Shown here one piece after another: positions 55,763 through 64,000 of a DNA stretch of 64,000 bases. The translations under genes were made by a program, and so were the position numbers. The stretch covers positions 112,252,850-112,316,849 of the forward strand of contig JBAIZL010000001.1 of assembly GCA_036971475.1 (NCBI GenBank). Reading direction: 5' to 3'. Every line of letters starts with the position of its first letter. Position 1 is the first letter of the stretch. Below the pieces are notes generated by a model, which had not been told where the DNA came from, did not search any database, and saw only the letters and a list, made by a program, of their open reading frames with translations. The DNA comes from Prosapia bicincta (lineage: Eukaryota > Arthropoda > Insecta > Hemiptera > Cercopidae).

Positions 55763-55788
55763 TATATATATATATATATATATATATT
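55763..55788. repeat. (TA)n microsatellite
   Basis: TA tract directly at the PLE 3' end. Confidence 0.95.
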
Positions 55789-57399
55789 GTAACATTTTGA
55801 AAATAGCAAGTAAGAAAGGCACTATATATAATATAATATAAATATGTAAGTAAATTCAAACCATAAAATAACCAATTATGAAAAAAAGAGAAAAATGTAA
55901 ACATAACCTAAATTGGCAAAATCGTAATATTTAATCAAGTTTAGAACAATAACCACTGTAAAACAAAACAATATAATAGAAACAATTTAATGTGTAACAG
56001 TTTAAAAAGAACACTAAAACAATGTAAATAAAAATAAAAGCCTTTAAGTGTTAAGAAAAGTGAAACCCTGTTAAGATTCACAGAAGTTGGCCAAAACGGG
56101 ATGAACTAGCGTATAAAGTAAGATTCGCGCGCATTGTGAATAGAACAGCTGACAATTTAAACGGAGATATAATATTTAAATGCAGTCATCTGCGAAGAAA
56201 TTAAAATCTAGTTATTAAGAGCATGAAATGTACAAAAGGCAGTGAATACAGCATCCGTAAAGCCGGTAACAACAATTAGGAGAAGGAAATAGTTTGTTTT
56301 AGCCATTTTTGAAATGCTTAGTTAGCGTGGCTTCAGTCATACACACCTATTCAAGCAAGACAGGCGTGTTTCAGAGTTGAACAGCAAAATTTAACGAATT
56401 CAATTTAGTGCGGGAGTGTTGGTCTGGAATTGAATTAACACTACGGAATACTTACAATAAAATAAATTAAAACTATTTATTTAAAAAAAGATATTATTAA
56501 ATACTTCATGAAAGGCTGAAAAGTGGAATCTGCAATCTAAAATACTTAAGTATCTTGGATAGATCCAATAATACATTTTGAAATTTTGCAATCAGACATT
56601 TATAAAAGAAAAGAAATTAGAGGAATTTATTATTAAGTTAAACTATAAAAGAAAACATTTAGAGAAAATATTAAGGAACAATTTTACTTAGAAATAGATT
56701 GATTTGTAACATAGTGTATAACATTTACAGATTAGATTTTTTTTTTGTTCTTGTACTTTAGAGTGCCAAATAAGATTTCAGTATTCAAAATTTAAAACCC
56801 ACCAGAAAACCCACCAGATTAAGAAAGCTTGTGCTAAATCAAAATTAAAAACAATTTAGGCTAAATTAAATAAAAACTGTTGCTGCCCAAAAAGAGAAAT
56901 ACAATTTCGAATAATAAGACTTGTAATAAAAGAGGAAACTTATAGAAAATTTGTAAAACTTTAAAAAAGAAAAATAAAGTTTGTAATTTATTAATAAAAC
57001 TTATAATTGATAAGAAAGTGTTTTATGATACATTAAACTTGTTATAAAAAAAAGGAAAGCTATAGAAAATGTATTTATCTTAAAATAAATTAGAAAAGTT
57101 GCTAACCTACCTTGATTGAAATATTATTAGAAAAATTACATTTTAAAAACTTCATCCATAATATCATAATAAAAGAATTACTTACAATATATATAGAAAC
57201 TCTTCCATATATTTTGGTTCACGTCTAAATCAGGAGTTCAGATTATTGACAAAACTACTTTTAAAGTCGTGTATATATTACCAACGTACCCCTTATAGTG
57301 AGCAACGTCATTACTATTGCACCCCATTCAGAAACTTTTATTTAGTTGATTTCAAATGTATTTCACTTATGTAGGGCCTCACTTTTGTATTTAAAGGCG
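55789..57399. other. AT-rich intergenic DNA, no feature seen
   Basis: Rich in A-runs. No frame, RNA gene or repeat was recognised. Confidence 0.55.
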
Positions 57400-58210
57400 T
57401 TGGTGAAATCTAACTAAAACGATATATGTCGCCAATTATTTTATTCCTGACTTTTTAAATTATAGAGAGCTATATTCAAATCCTACGTATTTATATATAG
57501 AATTTGGAAAAATTATGTTAAACAATTTTAAGACTTGTTTTGTTTGATTGATGTATGTGGAAATATAACTAAGATTTTACAGTGAAACCGTGTAGAATAT
57601 GTAAGCAGGAGGTTTTTATATAAATGATAATCTGACAATATTGGATCGCTTTTCCCCTCCCTTTGCAATCAGCACTGGGGGAGCTCGTTCATCATACTCA
57701 AAGCGTTGCCCCTTTCAGCCTATTTCACCAATATTTTAATTTTACCGAATGTAATTTATAAACAATTCAATATTTGATTCTGGTAAAACTACAGCACAGA
57801 TTAAAATATAATATATACTGCGTAAAATACCCGCATACTTAGTACTTGCCATTACTATATTTAAAGTATTTTTAATTATATCATAATTATATTACTAAAT
57901 ATCTTAACTTACTAATGTGTTACAAATATTGTTTGATTTATTTACAGTTATATAATTGTATATATCAATTTGTTACATTTATTACATAAAGATAAACATT
58001 ACTGTTTACAGGATAAAAATTCAGGGAGTTGGACGAATAAATGAAAATATTTCATTCGTGAATCTATAGTGAAGAAGTTTGAAAATGAATCAATCGGATT
58101 AGCTTCTTTAGCTAGTTACTGCTATTAGAAGTTTTTTTCTAGATTTCATTGCAATCTTTCAATAAGTCACCATTTAAACTCTAGGATTAGTAAAAACTAG
58201 TTTGAATTAT
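57400..58210 (+). repeat. Direct duplication D, copy 1
   Basis: Matches 61190-62040 in the same orientation: TCTAACTAAAACGA, AAATGATAATCTGACAATAT followed by TGGATCGC, CAAAGCGTTGCC, AGCTAGTTA.TGCTATT and TTAGTAAAAACT. Diverged, non-coding. A TA array and a PLE tail follow it. Confidence 0.88.
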
Positions 58211-58347
58211 GTTTAACGTGAAAAACTAGAAAACATATTTAAGACGAAATAATAACAGTGGTTTTGAGATATGTAATAAAACTCCATCCCACTCTTTTGG
58301 TAATATTTATAATCTTCATTTCATGTTGTATTGTAGAGTACAGTCCA

Positions 58348-58358
58348 TATAAGGCATG

Positions 58359-58416
<58 letters not shown>

Positions 58417-58434
58417 TATATATACATATACATA

Positions 58435-58467
<33 letters not shown>

Positions 58468-58599
58468 TTACATATACATATACATATACATATATAGACA
58501 CACACATATACATGCCTTATGTATGTATGCCTTATATATACATATACATATACATATACATATATAGACACACACATATACATGCCTTATGTATGTATG

Positions 58600-58687
<88 letters not shown>

Positions 58688-58688
58688 A

Positions 58689-58723
<35 letters not shown>
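58348..58723. repeat. Complex TA/CATA microsatellite with a 70-bp duplication
   Basis: TA and TACATA repeats enclosing two tandem 70-bp units (58471-58540 and 58541-58610), each carrying GACACACACATATACATGCC and TTATGTATGTATGCC. Frames here are Tyr-Ile artefacts. Confidence 0.95.
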
Positions 58724-58727
<4 letters not shown>

Positions 58728-58800
58728 TAAAATATGTTTTCTAGTTTAATAATTTAAAACAACATAGGCTATTCAAATACAAGAATATTATTTATTTATT
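58724..58800 (-). mobile_element. Penelope-like 3' tail scrap
   Basis: On the minus strand this reads ATTCTTGTATTTGAATAGCC, then TATGTTGTTTTAAATTATTA and AACTAGAAAAC, the same as the last 60 bp of the PLE ending at 55762. TA repeats lie on both sides. Confidence 0.8.
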
Positions 58801-58802
58801 TA

Positions 58803-58807
<5 letters not shown>

Positions 58808-58854
<47 letters not shown>
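58808..58854. repeat. (TA)n microsatellite
   Basis: Perfect TA run next to the PLE tail scrap. Confidence 0.97.
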
Positions 58855-58857
<3 letters not shown>

Positions 58858-60199
58858 GGATAGAATTTTAATAAATCCCTCAAAACAACTGTTAATTAAA
58901 TTCCTCCAAAATTTACGTTCTATTTACGTAATAAATAATACTCTTTAAAAAGAGGTATTCCCCATACTTTAAAAACCCGTTCCAGTTTTATCTTTAAATT
59001 GTACAAGTCTAAATTTTAAACACTTGCAAACATTTATTAAAGAAATAGTTTCTTGTACAATTCCTAGGTTTAACATACTCGTATACATACTACAGAATTA
59101 AATTGCTTATTCCCGAATATAAGTATAAATAAACAATTGTCTACCAGTTAGATTCTTGGGTTGCATGACGTAAGTTTTAGTTGGGAAATACAGAAATGTA
59201 TACAAATATTTAAATTGTTTTAAGCTGTTACCATTTATAATAATAAGCTACTAATTATTTTGAGAATCATGGTTGTCAAAATACATTAAATTTCTGTAGT
59301 TTAATTATGTTCTCAATTTTGAAAAAACTACAAAACTCTATAGTGTCCTTGTAACTGTCAACATAAAAAAAAAATAGAGTAAATTTTAAAAAAAGCTACT
59401 CATAGGCTTTAGTATGTTAACCTATACAATCAATACAGCCAAGACAATTGAAGGTAAAGCACACTGCATAACTATATTTGTTAGGAAACAGATAATGTAA
59501 TAGTCTGTGAATAATTTATGAATACATAAAGTAGCCTGAACGTAAATGGAAATTTATTTCAGGATGTGAGAGAAGAAGTTTCTAAATGTATAAAATGAAA
59601 CATTAAAAATTGCAACTCATCGCTCTATTAAAGGGTTTAAAGTCGGGTAATAGCTCTTAAGCAAGAATTTAAATTCCCACTTCACAAGGAATTTTTAATA
59701 TTAACCGTCTCCGTCTAATGGGGGGAGAGCATCACTGGTGAAGCATAAAATAATTTAAATAATATAGATATGAATAAACAATATGTGCAGAATGATTTAC
59801 TTGGTGTTTTGAAAGGACAACTGACACATGAAATGGCTTTAATAATTTATTCACAAGTAAAAATATAATCAGGTAATTATACCCTATAGGCCTACCATAA
59901 ATGGCTTCTTCTTTCATTTAATTGCTTAAATGGTGATAAAGGGCCTATCCCGCACTCATTTATATTCCTTAATGTGGAGATACTTGTAGTTTTGTAAAGT
60001 TAAAACATATGTATAATTGCATTTTGTTTAAAATTGAAATATGTGTAACGCTAACTCTTCACCACGAAAGTTTAAAGACCAGGCCTAGTTGCAGAAGGTG
60101 GAATTTACTGCAACGTGATTGGTCGGAAAATGTAAAAGGGGCGTGGCGAAGTAGTTTACGGTGTATATACTTGAGAACAAATATTGCTTGATTGTATTT
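58855..60199. other. AT-rich intergenic DNA
   Basis: No supported gene. The frame 60009-60191 (60 aa) has no motif. At 60112-60176 an inverted CCAAT box (TGATTGGT), a GGGGCGTGGC box and GTATATAC occur within 65 bp in promoter-like order, but no gene is attached. Confidence 0.45.
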
Positions 60200-60335
60200 T
60201 TGTTGAAAATTACCTCAGGATGATTGCTATGTTATTGAAATGTACTTCAAGTAAGTGAGAGTGATTTGTGATATATAGGTTTCATTTATTTAAATTAAAA
60301 CTTACGACACAGTTGTTATATACAGTTCTACAGTT
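60200..60335 (+). repeat. Short dispersed repeat Q, copy 2, next to a degenerate PLE-tail motif
   Basis: 60260-60335 resembles 48850-48930 (TTCATTTATTTAAATTAAAA flanked by GTGATATATAGG and TTACGACACAGTT). Just upstream, 60214-60242 has CTCAGGATGATTGC...GAAATG, resembling the PLE-tail motif of 45545-45567 with a core base changed. Confidence 0.45.
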
Positions 60336-61189
60336 ATTACTATATTACTGTAAACAAATGTTTTTGTACTCATGTTTTTATAGTAATGTAGAAATATATA
60401 TATATATGTTATATATTTGTGTCCCTTGCAGTCATTAATTAGAGTTTGACTAAATGCTTCAGATAGTTTTTTTCTGATACTTGGACTCAATATGTAGGCT
60501 TACTTTAATTTAATTTAGATTTTAAATTCGTCATTTAGTCATAAATTATAAATAATCGAATTGAAAAAAAAATATATAGTAGGCCTAATTATGGTTTCTC
60601 TCCCTAAGTTTGTACCGATACGTCGCTTGGTTGTTAACCTAAGTACTGAATCGTAAATACGAGTAAAATAACTTTCAAGCAAACTTTATATTTTGTATAG
60701 ACTCAATATAAGAATAATTTTGATTCAGTCGATACGCCGAGTGAGTATTGTATTGAAATATCCACGACACACCTCTGAAATAAGTGCTCGTTTGCGATAA
60801 ACAAGGAAAATCTTTTAAAAAATTTTCAAAAAGCGCATAGTGGTCTTATATAGAATTAATGTGTATTTTTCACATTAATTTCAATGACGGGTTCATCATC
60901 ACTATGAATAACAATACTAACATAACGTCTAAGATATGACTAAATCATTGTTGTTATTTAATTGTCACCTCTACTCCCAAACGAATGACTAAGGTTTTGC
61001 TATCTACCCCTGTAGTAGACTACTACAACATGTATTACATACAATGGCTGAACCTTGATTTAAATCCATTGTTAGTTTGTTATAGTTGTTAGGCATATCA
61101 GGTATTTTTAATATTTGTTTTTCTAAATTAATTTATATAAAAAGGAAAGAAAACTTGAAATACAAGTTTTTTTATGGAAAATAGATTAT
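60336..61189. other. AT-rich intergenic DNA, no feature seen
   Basis: A short palindromic GTAGTAGACTACTAC occurs near 61013-61027, recalling the centre of the 301-540 palindrome, with no arms around it. Otherwise nothing. Confidence 0.5.
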
Positions 61190-62040
61190 AGTATTATATT
61201 TTTATAAATATTTTTATGAAATATAACTAAAACGAGATATAATGTTTAATTTATAATTAAATCCCGTTTATATTTTGAAAAATATATTCAATGGCATTAT
61301 TGGATTCTAACATACAAAATTTGAAAAAAAGAGAAAGAAATCAACATTTTCTTGTTGTAGGTGCCTCCCCTAAAGTATTTAGATTTTACAATGAAATGAT
61401 GTAGGGTCCAGTGTAGAATATGTTAGCCGGAGATTTTTAGATAAATGATAATCTGACAATATTGGATCGCATTTTCCTCCTTTTGCAATCATCACTGGCA
61501 GAGCTCGTACATCACACCCAAAGCGTTGCCTCTTTCAACAACATTATCAGTTTAACGAAAGTAAGTTATAGATACTGTCACATTTGATTCTAATACAGCT
61601 ATAAAATACAGTTTAAACTTATAATATTTATTGCAAAATATAATAAAATTGTACCTTGTTTCTATTATTATTTTAAAACAAATTAAAATTACATTGTAAT
61701 TAAACTGTTACATTCCTTATATTTAGATTTGTTAAAATTAAGGTTTTTTTTTACTTGTATATAAGATGAAGAGGTTACATTTATTATGTAAATTTAAACA
61801 ATACTGATCAAAACGTACATATACAGGGTGATGGACAAAGACATGGAAATATTTCATTGAGGATCCTACACTGACAAATTTTGAAAAATGGGATAAAGAA
61901 AGATTAGGAAACGTTTCATTAGCTAGTTATTGCTATTGAAACATTTTCCCCAGATATCAGTTCTCTCTTTCGAATAAGTCACTATATAAATTTTAGGGTT
62001 AGTAAAAACTTAGTTCTTAAAATTGGTATTATAAAAAACT
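61190..62040 (+). repeat. Direct duplication D, copy 2
   Basis: Diverged copy of 57400-58210, about 3.8 kb downstream, in the same orientation. Indels of tens of bases occur in the middle. Again followed by a TA tract and a PLE tail. Confidence 0.88.
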
Positions 62041-62138
62041 TATTGAAGGAATATTCGTAGGAGTATTTAATGCTAATAGTTTAGAATGAAAACTAGATGT
62101 GAGTCTATTTTTTGTATAATTAGTTGAATGAATATTTT

Positions 62139-62141
<3 letters not shown>

Positions 62142-62177
<36 letters not shown>
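62142..62177. repeat. (TA)n microsatellite
   Basis: TA run at the 3' end of the right-edge PLE. Confidence 0.97.
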
Positions 62178-62181
<4 letters not shown>

Positions 62182-62264
62182 ATCAAATGTGTTTTCCTGT
62201 TAGAATATTTTTAAGATCAAATAATACACACAAATACAGGAATATTTAATTTATTGAACAATAA

Positions 62265-62311
62265 ACTCAAAGCTTTTCGTTGGCTTACATTACCAACATC
62301 TTCAGGAGTTA
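62265..62311 (-). ncRNA. Hammerhead-ribozyme-like motif in a PLE tail
   Basis: Minus strand: stem I AACTC/GAGTT, core CTGAAGA (62306-62300), stem II GTTGGT with GCCAAC (a T-G wobble replaces the T-A pair of the 30.7-kb copy), GAAA (62279-62276), AAGCTT and T before stem I. The variable core position is A here, G at 30709 and T at 55657, exactly the position allowed to vary in hammerheads. Confidence 0.72.
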
Positions 62312-62406
62312 CAATATTAAGAATGATAAAACAAACTGTCTAACAAACATGAAGCTACTAGATAAAGCAATACACAGTTGCCAAATCTATTACAATATTA
62401 CCAAAC

Positions 62407-64000
62407 CTACTCCACTGCTGCCACAACATTATATACATTGAACAAAGTATGGTATTTAGAACGTATTTGAATTTGTTCATCTATTAATTTGTTATTAATA
62501 TTATGTTTGTAAATTTCAAATGCTTCACATACGTTCATTTTTAACCCTTTATTTACTTCTTTTATAATTTTCATATTATTTATATTAGGAAACATATGAT
62601 TATTATTAATACAATGTGTTGCGAAATTAGACTTATATATATTTGGTTTTAAAAAAGCATTAAAATGTTCTTTATACCTTTCTTTTAATTTTTTCTTTGT
62701 TTGTCCTATATAAACCTTATTACAAAATTCACATTCTAATTTATATACTCCATTTTTCTCATGTATAGGCCTACTATTTATATTATTATTATGGTTAATT
62801 ATATTTATTATTCTATTATTGGTTCTATATGCAATTTTTATGTTTTTATTAGTAAATAATTTGGAAATATTTTTTATTTCAAAACCAGTGTAAGTAAAAG
62901 TACTCCATACAGTATTATTATTAATACTATTACTATTGTAATGAATATTATTTTTTATTTGTTTTTGTAATATATTATAATTTAATTTATCTACCGTTTT
63001 CTTTTTGTAACCATTTTCTACGGCTATCTGGTATATTATGTTTTTTTCCCTCATTTTATTTTCATTGCTCATAGGAATTTTATTCATTCTGTAAAGAAGA
63101 TTATATAAAGCAGCCATTTTCTGATTATATGGATGGTTGGAATAATTAGGTATTATTTGATTGGTTAATGTAGGTTTACGATAAATCATATATTCTAAAC
63201 TCGTTTCATTTCTAATAATTGTGATATCTAGGAAATTTATTTTACCATTATTTTCCATTTCATATGTAAAATCAATACTATTATTAATTTTATTTATTTC
63301 ATCTAATATATTTATTAAATTATTATTATTATTATTTGATACATATAACCCATCATCCACATATCTAAACCAATGTCCATTTTTATCATACTTTTTTATA
63401 ATTGCATTTATATTATTATCTATTTCTTGTAAAAATATTTCAGAAATTATACTGGATAAAGGGGAACCCATAGCTAAACCATCTTCCTGTCTATAAATTT
63501 TATTATTATATGAAAAATAGTTTTGATTTAATATTAATTTCAATGTATTAACAATTTATAAAATTAATTTTTTATCTTTTTCATATTGAGAAATTTTAGA
63601 TTTTATTATTTCAACAGTCTCTTTGATAGGAATGTTAGAATACATATTTTTAATATCAAAGGATATCAATTTCGTATTTTTATCTATATTAATATGATTT
63701 AAATGTTCAATAAGATTAATTGAATTATTAATAGTATAACTATTATTATGTTTTACTTTATCCTTAAGAATATTGGCTATAATTTTTGATATTTTGTAAG
63801 ATGGAGCATTTATAAAATTTATCAAAGGTCTAATTGGCTTATCTATTTTGTGGAGTTTAATAAGTCCATTCATTATCGGAATTTTAGGATTATCATTTAT
63901 ATAATTATAAAAATTATTTTTATTAAATAATTTATAAGATGTGTTTATTATATTTTTTATTTCATTTTGAAATTTTCTAGTAGGATCTTTATCTAAAATA
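62407..64000 (-). pseudogene. Penelope-like RT/GIY-YIG endonuclease, one in-frame stop
   Basis: The frame is open from the window edge to 62407 except for a TAA near 63553-63555. The stretches on either side are in the same frame (ATGs at 63873 and 63543 are internal). Before the stop: LDKDPTRKFQNEI, MNGLIKLHK and the RT motif A SFDIKNMYSNIP. After it, counting from the internal Met at 63543: motif B GLAMGSPLSS at 22-31, catalytic YVDD at 61-64, the LDITI block near 105, then the endonuclease with GVY at 265-267, YIG at 278-280, CEFC at 271-274, R289 and E-containing EAFEIY near 340-345. Domain order RT then C-terminal GIY-YIG is that of canonical Penelope-like elements. Apart from the single stop every expected motif is intact, so it is young or the stop is a single-base change. 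The upstream part cannot be judged. Confidence 0.93.

Larger units (their letters stand above)
62178..64000 (-). mobile_element. Penelope-like retroelement, 3' part, running off the window
   Basis: Minus-strand PLE: reverse transcriptase and GIY-YIG endonuclease frame (64000-62407), a 3' untranslated region with a hammerhead-like motif (62311-62265) and a tail ending at (TA)n. The 5' portion lies beyond the right edge. Confidence 0.94.

Noticed and set aside
58239..58724. Frames of 65-122 aa rich in Tyr-Ile
   Set aside because: TA/CATA repeat translations on both strands.

Overview
This is a gene-poor, AT-rich window from an animal nuclear genome, built almost entirely from transposable elements, their fragments and simple-sequence arrays. 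The elements recognised are a BEL/Pao LTR retrotransposon primed by tRNA-Arg, Penelope-like elements (PLEs) with a GIY-YIG endonuclease, RNase H-bearing I/LOA-like LINEs and hAT DNA transposons. Together with long (TA)n and (CA)n tracts they suit an invertebrate, plausibly an arthropod; the species cannot be fixed from the sequence. I found no convincing host protein-coding gene.

Layout. 1-5 kb: TA arrays, a 240-bp near-perfect palindrome, a 240-bp TG/CG array, then unremarkable DNA. 5.2-5.9 kb: a degenerate repeat with a terminal hairpin. 6.6-9.6 kb: paired PLE tails, then an internally deleted hAT element. 11.5-12.9 kb: a mariner-type foldback MITE abutting a 53-bp minisatellite with higher-order organisation. 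20.25-26.23 kb: a complete, apparently intact BEL/Pao element with LTRs identical by eye, inserted inside one copy of an older repeat whose other copy lies inverted at 18.9 kb. 28-31 kb: decayed LINE and PLE fragments. 31.4-33.3 kb: a diverged tandem duplication. 33.9-40 kb: CA arrays and a G-rich 12-bp array. 43.46-45.18 kb: a 5'-truncated LINE with a 12-bp target-site duplication. 49.6-51.5 kb: a second hAT copy with a perfect 8-bp duplication. 55-64 kb: several PLE pieces, a pair of approximately 800-bp direct duplicates, and a nearly intact PLE running off the right edge.

Activity. Only the BEL element looks capable of autonomous movement: one open gag-pol frame, a primer-binding site, a polypurine tract and matching LTRs. 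The right-edge PLE has all visible RT motifs and GIY-YIG residues but one in-frame stop. The LINE carries frameshifts, and both hAT copies have lost the catalytic core.

Most interesting signal: the 3' tails of three PLE copies (30.7, 55.65 and 62.3 kb) fold as compact hammerhead-ribozyme-like motifs. The variable core base is T, G or A in the three copies, the core is otherwise conserved, and stem I covaries between copies. Many (TA)n tracts in the window sit directly at PLE tails, which suggests that these elements seed or target the microsatellites.
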